Of a stretch of 64,000 nucleotides of DNA, positions 11,801-26,200 are shown in pieces. A program made the translations under genes and the position numbers. Every line of letters begins with the position of its first letter. Position 1 is the stretch's first letter. This DNA comes from Diadema setosum. Taxonomy: Eukaryota; Echinodermata; Echinoidea; Diadematoida; Diadematidae. The stretch is from NCBI RefSeq assembly GCF_964275005.1, contig NC_092688.1, positions 24,976,934-25,040,933 on the forward strand, read 5' to 3'. A model generated the notes under the pieces. The model worked only from the letters and a program-made list of their open reading frames with translations. It made no database searches and was not told the DNA's origin.

Positions 11801-14800
11801 CTCGCTGGCTATGGCTAGGCTGGTCGGACAATCGATATCGACGACTCCGATCTTTGACGTCATCACGATTTAGAAGTGATAGTGCGCCGCATGCGGCGAA
11901 AGTATAGAAAGTTTTCCCGAACCGAGGAAATTGCATCCATTGTGTTAACAAATATAGAACAAAATTCATACCAGTGAAAAACCCCGCACGACCACAGAAT
12001 TACTTAGAATTTATTATATATATTACATATATATATATATATATTATTACATCATTAAGAAAAAAAAAATCTAAACCATTTTATTAGGTCTTTAAGATCC
12101 CAAAAAACTCACTGGCACACGTAATATATGCAACATATTTACATCCACGTGCAAGTATCTGCGTGAATAAATTATCGCATTGCTATTTGCTGTACGCACA
12201 TATATGCATTTAAATAATTTTCAAACTCACTTAAAGAAGACGTTGGCTCTCCTGTCGTCAAATCTTGTGTGGACTGCCTTCTGCCTGTTAACATAAAGAT
12301 TGTAAATCAACACCATAGAGTTAGATATGTTGAAGTCACATGATAAAAATTTGATTCAACATTTAGAATCCCTTCGACCAACAAAATGTATTTTTACCCT
12401 TTCCCAAATTAAAAGTTACTGATACAGTTTTTTATTTTCTTAAAGGCATAATTTACCAGTTGCAGATGAAACAAAAACCCAACATTAGTGCTTTAAAATA
12501 GTTCTAAAATGTGAGGTAGGGATAGAAACAACCACTGTAAAAATTTGAATCCGTATAATCGATGTTAAGTATTGTTGAATACACAAAATGTGAACAATAG
12601 TTATAATAAGAATGCTTCCAGACTAAACCGTATACAGTTATGGTTTATTGAGAAAAATGCCGATATCTCCTCATATTTTAGGCTTTATTGCAAAAATCTT
12701 ACATGGTAAGATGTTTTGTGATACAACAGACCTACACATATGCATCAAATGTGATATCTTGAACATTTTTGAAATCACTGCTCCCAAAGGTAAACTGGAC
12801 CTTTAATATTTGTTAGGTGTCAAAATTTGTTTTTTTTTTTTCAAGCTTACAGAAATTATGCATTTCATATTATGCTGTGTCAGGCAATGAAAGATTGACA
12901 GTTCACTTTGGCAAAAAATAGGCACACATAAATACAAAGATACAAAAGAAAGAAATCATATTATGGAACATCATTTCGCACATTGGACACCATTCATCAA
13001 ATCGTCACATGTACACAAAATTCAAGACTTTAATATCCATCTGAACTTTAACGTAGAATCTGCTTATTGATTGCACACTAAAAAGTAATCACTTACTCTT
13101 AAATTATATTTGAATTTTTTAAAGTACAAACATGTGTTTCATTGAGGACACCAGTACGTTTGTAGTATGCTAAGTCGGTTTCAGTTCACGGAGAGTATCA
13201 ATATCCATGTATATGTTGTTAAATGTTGTGTCCACCCATGAATTTCTATGTCTTTGTATGTGAAATGCTGTAATTTTGTAGTTTTTGTACAGACTTCTTG
13301 TCTTCACTCTGTTTTCGGTATATCTACTTTCATACCATGATGCGACATGTGGAACTGTTACATGAAATGGGAAAATGAACTCCTATGAGAACATTCAACA
13401 TGGAAATAAAAGGCTAAGATTTTTGTACGTGTACAGTGCCGAAAAAAAACCCCAACTAAATAGTAACTAATGTGTTGTTACCAAGGCAATATGCTTTCCG
13501 CTACACTTGAAAAATATGTCTTGCACAATTTGACATTCTGTGTACCAGATGTCTTTTGAATCGCTAACAACCTGGAGAAACAGTTTGATCCGCAACATCT
13601 TCAACAGACTAACCGACATGTTGATAGTTCCCCTTTGTTTAGTGAGGATATAACAATGGAAATACTCTCGCCAAATCAAAATTGACAAAAAAGAAACAGT
13701 ATTTGAAGTACATGTAACTCACTTGAAGCAAGCATGGTGCTTGTCTCATGGAATGTTGATACCTCTTGCGTAGACTGTCTCTCACCTGTTTAGGAGTGAT
13801 AATAAAGATTAGTGACATTGGCAATGAACATAAGTACTAATGACCAGAACAATTTCTTTCCTATTGTGTAGTCATGCAAAATCTCAGTAGTGAAAAAATG
13901 AAAAATAACATTTAACTTTTGGGGACATTTTCCAATAGTTTGACATTTCTCAATAGCCTGGTTTTTTTTTTTTTTTAATTCTGCAAAGTCTGAATAAAAA
14001 ATGATAATGATCAGTACGTTTCTATGTACAGTACAGGTTAATGGATGCATTTTTACATGAATGTATGTGTACGTGCGTGTGTGTGCCTGTGTGTCTGTGT
14101 GTGTCTGGTAACATTTGGGTTCACATTATTTGTGACCGTGCATCACATGACAAACAAAAAGTCGCACCCCTTAATTTTACACGAGGACTCAAAACAGGTG
14201 AAATGGGTCAAATAAGTCAATCTTAATTGAGTTTTTCATTTTTTCTGAAAGAGCTATCTTTCTTCTACATTATGCTTGAGTTTGGGATCACAACACGAAT
14301 GGTAAAGTGTGTTTTCCGCATTTTTTCTACAACCCCTTTTTGGGCGAGAGTATCAGGTATGTATTAGAGGCCCCTTTTAATTTCTTGAAATCCTTTGTAC
14401 ACTCTTCACTTTCTAGTCTGATAAAGTGCACTCCCGTTACAACGAACACAGTTATAACGAAATTTCGTTATAAGCAAGTAAAACTTGTGGTCCCAAAATT
14501 ATCGCCATTAAAGTCTATGGTAGAAAATTTGGTTATTACGAACACGGTTTATAGCGAAATTTTCGTTATAACGAAGTCTTTTCCGAGCGCCACTGACAAA
14601 GAAAAACAAAAGAAATGTGCTCCGTTATAACGAAATGCAGATCGCCTCCGAAAATACGTAGCGGAACAAGCATTTGTAGCGTCTCTGCATGGGCGAACGT
14701 TTCACATCACTGTGTGTTTGCTCCGTGTGCCCCGCACAGTATCCGAGGGGGCTTGCGTTATTGTAATACAATAACCTGAAATTAAACAAGGTTTGTTTTA

Positions 14801-17254
14801 TTGTTCCGAAGGTTCATATAACAAAACACAGAGACTCTGACACACCTAAATGTCCGTTAGTTCGGAAATGAAATAGGGTTTGTTATTACGAACATTTTGG
14901 CGTTATTCCAAAGGTTCGTTAATCCGACAATGAAATGTGGTTCTTATTACGACTGTTTGTTAGTCCGAAAATGATAGGAATTCTAAACGTTCGTTAATCG
15001 GAACATTAAAAAAAAAAACGCTTCGTTAATCCAGAAGTGAAAAAGGTGCGTCCACTATTAAACAAAACTGAGTAATTGCAAACTTTATAATCGTCTTAAG
15101 ATAACCGAACCTTCGAAATATCTAACCTTTCTCTTTTTTTCTTTTGATTTACAAACCTTCTTCAGAATATGAACCTTACTTCATTTTCGGATTAAAATAC
15201 ATTCGGAACAACGAACATTCAGAACAGTGAACCTTTCTCATTTTTCTTTTTTTTTCATTTACAAACCTTCGGAATGATGAAACTCATTTTATCTTCCGAT
15301 CAACGAACCTTCGGAAAACGAAAAATATATTTATATCTAAATTATGAACTTTCGGAAAAACGAATCTTCGGAAGAGCGAAGCTTCAAATGAACAAACCTT
15401 CGGAATCCCGGGAATGGCGAAACTTAGGTATAAGGAGTCTTCGGGAGTAACGCACTATAGTAAGAAACGAATCTTTTGAATAGCGAACTGTAACAGAATC
15501 CTAAACCGTATTTTTCTATGCGACTTATTGTGTGACAATACAAACAACTTTATGCTCTCTTTTAAATGTAATATTCAAACGAAATTAAGAAGGTACCATC
15601 CTATTTCACATAGCTTTCCAGTGTATGATGAGTATTCAACAAACAGTATATGATATATGCGTGGTTTCCTTGTTTTCGCTTTATATTGTATGTGTTCGGT
15701 TATAACGACATGTCGTTATAACGAAAAAAAAACTGCCGGTCCCGAGCATTTCGTGCACTTTAACTGTAAAGGGATAATGCTACTACTTTGAAAGTTGCCA
15801 TTGATATTGGACAGAATGTGTTAATAGAACATGCTCAATTTCAGCTTAATCCGATAATCCCGTCATTGTTGTTGCTCCGGCGTATAACAGTCTGTGTTTT
15901 GTCCCTTTCATTGCTGCCAGCTAGCGTGGCTTGGTGAAAGATTAAGCGCTTGAATAGACCCTTTACTTCAGAGTCTCTTTTCTCAGTTCACACTCTCCGA
16001 GAATGTGTGCTTTCTTTCCAGTATTTAGGTAGGTTAGGAGAGTCCATGCGAATTGAGTCGTACATCATTTTAAAGCTTAGAGTCTGCTCTTTCGGAATCT
16101 GCCCTTAACTAAAAATCCATGTCTGGCGACTTCTTGCTGGTTTTGTGGTGCAGGGTCATATTTGTAAATTCACTGTAGTACGAGCAAACGTATAAGCAGT
16201 GTCCGGAAATAACAAAACGGGAATAAAATCATTAAACAAAATAAGAAACAAACACCCACACACTAACGTACAAAGAAGGAAAACAATCCATTTTGTTCAA
16301 AAAAAAAAAAGCTTCAATTAAAAAAATACTCACTAAAGGTATTGACTGCAGTCTGTGTTGTCGATGTGCTAGTATTAACTGCGTACACCTCATCAGTGTC
16401 TACAAAATAGGAAATACAAAGATAGACATGTAAATATGTAGCAAGGTATCATAGGCAAATGCCGTTTCTTTATCAAATTAATTAAAGGTGTCGTTAAGAC
16501 CACTTACTCAGTAATCACGACGACTAAGAAAAAAAAAATCAATTCAGTATTCGTTTCCTATAATACTTTCTGGTTTAGGAGTAGAGCGAAGACCGAATAT
16601 ATTGTTGATTTTATAGTATTAAAATTGAAGATAGGTAATGACGATCTATGCCACATTACTGGAGTATTGAGGTACACGGTTTCATCTGTTTGTTAGGGAA
16701 ATCATAGCAACATTGGCAAGCATACATGAAGATAACATAAGAACATTAAGTCTCAAGATAACGTTATCATTCTTTGATATATTTTGCTGTGATGTCAAAG
16801 CCTACAGGTTAATAACTAAAGAAGGCATTTTCAGATGCGGTTACTCCGAAAGAGTTTATATACCACTCAAACACAACTTTAAATTTCTTAAGAATCGCTT
16901 TGGAAAATGATACTTTAAGTTTAGAATGTCTTGATGTCAACTGATTTATTTTTCAAAATGTGCTTTGCCGATTAGATTAAAAAATTGAAATAACAAACTA
17001 GGAAAATAAAAATTCCTATGAAAAGGAACCATGAAAGTATTCTGACCATTTTCCATTTTCGTTGAGCACATAAAACCAATGGTATCTCAAAGTATCCCAA
17101 ATGCCAATGCCAATCATGTTATTGATCTATGTCAGTTCCAGTTTCTTGTTTTTATAATGATTTTGATGCACTTTTTTTTTAGCATATTGATTGGCGTCAA
17201 TATTTCTGTCATTAGTGCAAACACCGTTTGCACTCAATTCTGTAAAGACTTCGC

Positions 17255-17299
<45 letters not shown>

Positions 17300-20200
17300 C
17301 CAGGGGTTACTTTTCTATCTACTACAGACCATTTGTTTTATTTGCGACAGCTCGGCACGACGGGAATGGCGGATTCCATTGCGGGAAGTAAGTCGACCAA
17401 CCAGGTAGTTCCTCACACTGCAACGTTGCGGAGCCATTGATGACGTAACCTTCGCCGCAGATGAGAGTCAGGCTTGACCCATATTTCATGCTATTTGAGT
17501 TCCATTGACCATTCGTCACAGGACCAGGGTAGTTACAATATCCTACAGATACTTAAAATAATAGAGGAAAGCAGAAAAGTCAATCAAAGTAATTATATAA
17601 ATGCAATAATAAAAAAAAAAGGCTGTGCACATAATGAATGACCTAATATCGCCTACCAAAGGCCTGTTTACATTGCCTAGATACCACCATATGACGGCTG
17701 TGGAAGAGGTGGATCGATTATATTGATAAACAGGTAATATCAACCTGGATATTTTGAAATATATTTTGATCGTACCTCTCAAGACCATTGGTGTCATGGC
17801 ATTTAACATCACAAAACGTGTGAAGATAAATGACCCTCCGTTACAAAACTCCAGGTTTTGTTGCCCCTTCGGGGGTATGTAGATTTTTTTTTTCCATAAT
17901 TCTGCGAGGTGCACGTTGAAAATGAGCTTACAATTCTGACAGTCATCTTTAAAGCAGTGAGCCGAAGATAACATTTTTGATGCAGTGAGTAACCTTGTGT
18001 TTTGATAAATTTAGCATAATCCCACAATCCCAGTGGTCATTATCGAGTTTATTAATATCATTTCCATTCAACACAGGATAGGTAATGTGCCTTTCTGTAT
18101 GTTTTCATAACAGTGTTTGCGGGAACCTTCCATCATTGAGGGCTATTTCAAAGCTCAAAATAGGATCCCCTTTCAAAATGCAATTATGACAATTTATCTG
18201 GGGACATTAATTTTCTTCGGATTTTGCATGCTCACTTTTGTCTATTGTGCTTTCTGTTCTTATCATTGTATGAAATAATATTGCGTGTTTCTTAATCTTT
18301 TATACTCATACTCACTGTTGAATGAATAATGAAGGCGTTCTTCGGATATAGGTTGTGCCTGGCTGGGACATGTCCAGTTGTTGGAAAAACTTCCATCAGA
18401 AATCAAATCGGCATACGGTTTTGATTCCAAACATACGCAAAACCCACGATGTATGACAGCCACATCATTGTTTCTCGGTTCCCTCCTGCAGGCAGATATA
18501 CATTCCTCATCGGATTTAAATGCAGACGCATAGCCGAGCAGAATCGAAAGAGCTTGTTGGTTACCTTGATAGCATCCGAGAAATCCAGGCTCTAAGAACA
18601 AACAGAATGTGAAAGCGGAGACGGCTACCTGGACAACATCTTTTTATTTGTTTGTTTGTTTTGTCTTTTTGCTATCAGAATTTGTATTAGACCGGTCACA
18701 GTTTTATTGCCTAATATTCTGAAGTTTTACCGAGGAACCCTTATTCCGGTGTATCGTTAATAAAAAAAAAAAGAATAATTCAAAAGTCCATTGACCAGAG
18801 AGCGAAATAAAGCTCGTAATAACGGGGGTCTTTATTGGGCACCTTTTCTTCTTTTTTTTTTCATTTCGGATGAAAAATCAAAGCTTCGGAATAACGAACA
18901 TCACCCACCATCCAGGCCAACCCCTGTTCCGCAAATTGCCCCCAACAAAAATGAGAGATCCTTTAAATAGCAAGTAATACAAAATAAGATGCGTCGTTCT
19001 TTAGATATTAGTTTGATAGAAATAATGAAATAGCCTATACCTGGTTATGCTGCTACTACGATGTGTTCTTTCAAACTCCATAAATTATTCAATTATGTAG
19101 TCGGTGTAAACAATTTCCTGCACATTTACAATATTATTTAAATGCAGAGGGTTGTTACTGGTTAATGCACACCATAATAATCATATAAATATGATTCATA
19201 CTTCAATTTCTAGAGGCATCGGAATTTTATACCACCTGAGAAACTTGGTTTCTCAGAAATCTTTGCTTATATTGTATAATCCTTTGATATTACCTTATAT
19301 TACGTATTATTGTGTGGGGAAATTGTGGTACAACTAAAACTAACTCAATATTACTTTTACAAAAACGAGCTAGGGGGTTGATTACAAACTCCCACTGCTT
19401 ATCTCCCTCTGACCCGTTGTTTTCTCAATTAAAAACATTGAAGATTAATGAGATTCATACTTTTCAAACGGGAATTTCTATGCACAAATACACGTTCAAA
19501 CAACTTCCCTCGGTGTTCAATGATTTCCTAATTCCTAATTTCAATATTCATTCTTACCCAACTCGCCGTTCATATGATTATCATTTGAAAACCCAAGAAT
19601 TGTTTTAGCACAAAAATACATAAAACATCATAGCCCCGATGTTTGGAATTTTTTACCCCTTGATCTTAAACAATGTAGATCTATCCATTTATTTAAAACG
19701 ACAGCTTAAAGGTACTAGCCCACATTTGCAAACCCACGAAAATCAAAACTGCATAAAACAGGTCCAACATGACTTCAAGTACAAGTTATAACAGTAACAT
19801 ACCTCACCTGTTGCTCTTTGTCTATACCATTCGATAAAAGAGAGAAAATCATCGTTTTAAAATCAATTTTCAAACCGGGTCAACCCGACCCAAAATCGAA
19901 TTGCGAGCGCGGGCTAGCTACGTACATTAACTTACACATGTATCGCTTGCATGTAGTGCGCGCGTAGACCGGAGCTAGCGAGCGTTTTTATACGCATGCA
20001 TACGGTGCATTTTCATTTATTTTTATGAAAGTAATGGACTAATAAAAAAATTGGAACGAAATTTTGCACAGGTGTTACTGCAATCATACCCAAACTCCAT
20101 GCTAACTATGAGACCAATTGCTGCAGGTTTACAAATGTGGGCTAATACCTTTAAAGATATGTCGTTAACTCAATATGTATCTGAATGTTAGAGAATGGTT

Positions 20201-23200
20201 TTATTTATCTGTTTTATTTTGTTTCACTTCCATAGTTAAGCTCCGAACTGATCGCATATACACAACAAACATGAACATTAACACATATTCACAACTCATT
20301 TCCACGAAAACACCTCACATCTTGCACAATGCACAATGCACCGCTGCACTTTTTTCCCTCATTTTTCCCTCCCTTTCTCCCTCCTTATCGCCACTCAGTG
20401 AGTGGTGACTTATGTGTTATATTTTTATAATGTTGTATTGTTTAGACAATCATTTCTGAGGCCATTGTCCTCGTCAAGCGCCTGCTTATGACGATGGTCT
20501 CCTGAATTCTGTACATCAAGAATTGCCTAATTTGTCTTTGAGCGAGAGATATACTGTAACTTATGTTTCCATAAATGTTTGCACAAAATAGTTTATTTTC
20601 ATTTTGAATTGTATCAGGAGAAAAACAGTTGGATATTTGAATTAATCATTTATTTGCTTTAATTGTCAGATTCAATTCATACTGTGCTCAATTTGTTTGT
20701 CCAATTGACTTTGTACTTCATTTATGTATGAAAAAGAAATTGAGAAATAAAATCAGAATCAGAATCAGAATAATTATGAATAAGACATGTGTACATGTTT
20801 ATATGCATGTCCATTGACAAAAAAAAAAATAAATAAAACACGTGATGCTTTCACTGGAAGATAGAACATGTTTAATTGATAATTTTGCACAGAACGCTTG
20901 AGGCACCCTTTAAAGAAGAAATTCATAGGAAATAATATCATATAAATTGACTGTTTTCCATCATTTAATGTTATTTTGATTAATTTCTGACATAAATCAT
21001 GCAATAAAGTTGTCTCTGCTTTGACTATAAGAATCTTTATTTTTATCAAATTTGAGCACTGGAAGAAGTTCGATGCGGCTACGAAAAGTGCCAAATCTGT
21101 GACGTCACCACGTGTGTATGCTACCCAGTCGGATTTACGTATCTAAAGGCAAACTGTGTGCACTTTTCAGGAAATTGGTGTGTAATTTGTTGTCAATCTA
21201 GAATAAATCGTCCGCCAAAACTATTCACGTCGTGAAATTGTTTGTTTGTGTTCATTGCAATCATATTTTACACCCATGAATTTACGGAAAAGTTTCAAAA
21301 GCACAAAACCTATCATCAGCTCAAGATTCACGATTGCCGTGATCAGCTGTTCCTTCGTACAACCACAATTTGCTGTTATTATGGACACAACAAATCGATC
21401 ATTGTGGGGGAATTGCGTATAGCTGACGTAATCTCACATACTCATGAAGGATGATAACTAAGTCAAAGAGCTGTAATTGATTGGAAATCATTTTTACACC
21501 CATAAATTTACGGAAATACGACGTTTGAAAAGCACAAAACCTACCGTAATCAGCTCGAGATTCGCGATTGCCGTGATCAGGTGTACGCACAACAGTACCA
21601 GCAGAATCGGCAGTGAAGAGGTATTCCTTGATGCCGTGATTTCAGCTTGATTCTTCTTCGAAATGGCACGTTGAAGGTTTGTTAGATAAATGTGACCTTC
21701 TTTTTTGTCTTGTGTGTTGGTTCAAATTCTAATTTCTACCTGAAATTGCTAAAAAAAAAACAAAAAAAAAAAACAGTCTAACAAAGCGGGAAACTGCAAC
21801 ATTTCCGTGCTGAGCAGCAGTCACGATATACGTGTTGCATGCACCGCTGCTGCAGCGATCCCCATAGTTTAAAGGGATAGTACAGTATTGGTGGAGATGA
21901 GAATTGGGCTTAAAACTTTTTGCGAGATGCCAAGAAAACACTTATGATATAGTACAGAGAATACCATTTTAAGAGGAATTCAAAGTTTATTTGATGAAAA
22001 TCGGGTTTGGAATGACTGAAACATCCAAAAACAAAGTAAAACAAAGCGACCGTAATAAAGTGTGGGTCCCACACTTCATTAGAATCGCTCTTTTTTGGAT
22101 ATCTCAGCCATTTCAAAACCAATTTTCATCAAATAAACGTTGAATTCCTCATAGAATTACATGCTCTGTCATATTTCATAAGAGGTTTCTCATTATCTCG
22201 CCAAAAAATGTTAGAAACCTGAAATTAGGTCTCAACCACAACTGTACGATCCCTTTAACACGTAGGTTGCTTGTAAAGAAGGGGGTCCTCGGCGCAGTTG
22301 ACCAATCGTGAACACGTATTTCGATCAAAAAAACAAAACGAGCAACAAGGCTGTTTACGCGTCTGGGAGACAATTTGCATAAACGTACGCATGTTTCAGA
22401 CGAATTTATGAATGAAAGTGAGTAGCATGACATCATGTCATGACCATATTTGGAATAAGCAGAGGTAGAGCTTTCTGTAGTTACCAAATGTGTCAGGGTT
22501 CAACGCAGAATATCTAAGACACGATCGCCAAAAGAACAGTCATTTTCGCCGTAAGGCGAAAATGACTGTTCTTTTGGCGAATTGGTCTTTAGACGTAAGA
22601 TTTTGGCCAACATTTGAGATTGACATCCTACTTTTCTCTTCAAAATTCCACATTTTGTAGGTTGTATTTCGAAATGTTGTTGATATCAGTCAGAAACTAG
22701 AAAATTTCCCCTACAACGTGATACCAAAATGTCAATTTGGTACCTGAGGTAGGTCATTTTTTTTTTTTTTTACCTTTTTCGGGCTGTAGCGCGAAATCAC
22801 ATTTGCCGAGAAGTTACTGGGTTTTGCCAGAGCGGGTCTCATATAGCCGTCTGGCAAATCAGCTCATACACATTAGGTGACGTCGCTCAAATCCGATGTT
22901 TCTTGTAGCGAACGGAGCTACGTGGTCATGGAAATTAGGTGTTTTTTTCAATCTCAAAAACAGTTTTGGGGTAAAGTTACATCGTCTAAAAGATATCCAG
23001 TTTTGTTAACTAGCTTCTTAGCTTTCCGTAGATATCAAACTTGTCATATTTCTAAATTCTTTATAAATTTCTGCTTTAAACCTTGCTTTCTCCTTTTTCT
23101 ATGAAAATGCACCTCCTCTGTTTATCAAATCATTCACTAGGTTAAGATGGTTCAATTCACAAGATATAAGTATGACTGTCTCATTTTAAAGATTAGATTT

Positions 23201-26200
23201 TAGACTTTTATACTACATGTAGAAAAGTGAAAATTCATCCTGGCCTACCTTTTTTTTTTTTTTTTTGTCCGCTATGCATACTTATAATGTACTAGCAAAT
23301 TTCACCCTCATCACGAACCGCCCTATTTTGCAACACCTTTTATTTTTTACCTTCTTTTCTTGCGTCAATTTTGGTTTCGAGTTTTCACTGATCGGAACAG
23401 GTAATTGTATTCATTGCTGTTGCTGCTAAACTTCATATTGCATTGATTAAGGGCTCACCTCGGCATTTCACTCTGACAGCCATGTTGGAGGAACACTCAG
23501 CCGTTGGGCAATCCCGTAAACGCTGATACCTGTATGAATCTGTGCATTGATGACGTATTTTTTTTTTTTAATTGATCAACTGTCCGGTCAAGTCATTAAT
23601 CATGAAGCAAAACTTCGACACAATGACATGTGGAAAAAAAACACTTTATAGATATGTTAAATATTTCTTCAAGATTCTTCAAACCAAAAAGAGAAAAAAA
23701 GAATAGAAGCACAAATCATACAAAATGCAACAATTTATCTGTCCATTGCCAATATTTATTAAATCTGTCCTGATGTGCAAAATGATTATCTTTTGAACTT
23801 TAACCTGCTTTCTATTCCCTTCATCATTTCGGAATCCTAGATTTAGAAAAAACAATACGTAAATCATGTAGACCTAATCATATCTCTTCGGTTTGGTTTT
23901 GTTTTTTCCTCCATTTGACAGGAAATAAAACATTCCGCATAATTTGCCCTTGTCCTTGGGTAACTGTTTCTGTAAAATCGATGTTCTTTGCTGTACTAGC
24001 AAGATCTGAAGGATTTTCTTCATTTAGAGGCTTTTGTCAAACCAGGTTTCGAATAATCATTTGAAACTGTCATTCTATTTGTATTGACCTTCTTTTATAA
24101 TTTATGTCGTCGATCATTGCTTCGGTTATTCTGATTTGTTTATTAGGTTTGTTGGTTTCTGGTTTCTTTTAAATTGTATGATTGTATATCATGTTCCTTC
24201 AAATAGACACATAACATAGCATTTACCTTGAGATGAACATGATACGCGTTGAGTTCTGGTTCGTGTTGCCAAACTTGGCGTAGGCTCAAGCGAATACCCG
24301 TCTGCCGCTGGGTAGCCTAGTTCTCCACACACCAATTCGGCAGCTTTTGCGGTAAATCCGTCATAACAGACATAGCTGCCTGACTCCAGGACCACTAAGC
24401 CCTCCAGAGGAGAGGCCCCGTTAACCAGTTGCACATAGGGCATTTCTTGGAAGTGAATATTACAAATATGTTAATATGCATTGGTGTGGAACGCTCATCG
24501 TACTTTCATGTGCAGTAAATTTTTAGCATTTTGTTCCAAATCGGTGTTGAAAAGAGAATCGGAACTTACAGCAGTATGCATTTCTTAGCAATGAAATCAG
24601 TTTCCTTGCATTGCTATGCTAAACGAGATAATCTACCTAGTTTTCAGATGCACTCTAAGAAATAAAAAAAAAAGTAAAGATATACCTCAGTCGATTTCCA
24701 ACTGAACAAAAAACTTTGGCAACCTCCCGTCAGAATTAACGATATCATATAGCCAAAATAACACCAAAGCATCACACCAAAATTATAGCGTCATATTGAC
24801 ATTGACATTGACAAATACATCATCATTCTCCAGTAATTTTGGTATTCACTTATATCGCCTCGGATTTCCCAGTGGACGGGGGTGTCATAATTCATGAACA
24901 TATCTCATACAGGTGGTGGAAGTGTGAAAAGTGATATTTTCCTTATAAAAATCATCGAGAGGAAATTGAATTTTTCTAACCATTGTTTCTCTCTTTGTCT
25001 CTTATTTCTCCAAGAAAAGAAAACATGTCCGCATTCCAAATTTTCCAATATTATATATTGGGGATTTCGCTTTGATTTAATTTGAGAAAAGATACGAAGA
25101 CGTTCTGAAGGTCAAAATGATATAGCACCACTGTCATCGCGATGTCATGAGATTTACCAAAAAAAAAAAAGAAACCGACAAAACCCCAAACAAAAAATTA
25201 ACATAAAAACGTTAACCCTCCTGGACTCACCCAGAGCAGGCAATGTATATCTGACAATCATTCGCACCGCACATCTCTATACGTATTGCCGGACGAGTTG
25301 CAAAAAACCCGTATTTGAACAGTGGAAATGTATTGTATTACTGACTTCGGTGATGCTCTTTGTACTAAAGTATATTCATATACATTATATCTTAGGAAGA
25401 ATGATGATGAATCACCTCAACTACAAGATCACAATCAACATTTAGTGCATATGGGGAAGAGGCTTGACTGTTTTCACGTTAGGTCTTTAAAAGTGTTGCG
25501 CGATAAAGAGAAAGATGGTAGTCATTTTTTCGCATTGTCACTTTTAATATACCGACTCTCATTTTTGCCAAATGAGTGGTGTTCGTTGCCCGAAGTGAAA
25601 AAAAAAAACCTCCAAAGTTCTTATTTCCCCACTATGAAGGCATAGTTATGATAAAAGAAAAACAAACAAAACCTGCCAACTCACAAAATGTACCTTCCAA
25701 ATAGGAAGAAAAATCTGAAAGCATAATATTGTATAACAAGCGATTAAATACTTACCATCGTAACACATCACAGTCATCTTGAAATTCACAGGGTATATAT
25801 ATATACCGTATAGTTAGCTTCGTCTTATGGCTCAGCGATAAAACGGACGAAGACGGGGAACCGCTTAAAACAAGAGTGCTGAACGTTTTGTTTGCTACTT
25901 CATCTAATATTTGGAATCTCAGCACTCTGTTATTGAGAGACTCAATTTCAGTGAGAATTCGCCTTCCAGTAGGTGCATGTACAACCCAACCATCGCCGTT
26001 GGTGACGCAGTCTTTGGTACACCACAAATCACGCTCTACAGGTCGTTCCATACAGGTCAGAGATAGATCTGTGAGATAACAAGAGGACGGAGTGCGTTTT
26101 ATGTCACATTGCGTCAGAAAACAAATAGTCTCATAATTTCATATTACAAAGTTGGAGTTGGAGTTGGAGTTGGAGAGTGGAATAACCTCATTCAGTAATT

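Noticed and set aside
17079-17408. Plus-strand frame with a HTHTHTHT run
   Set aside because: Made by translating the CA microsatellite and the antisense of the CCP exon.
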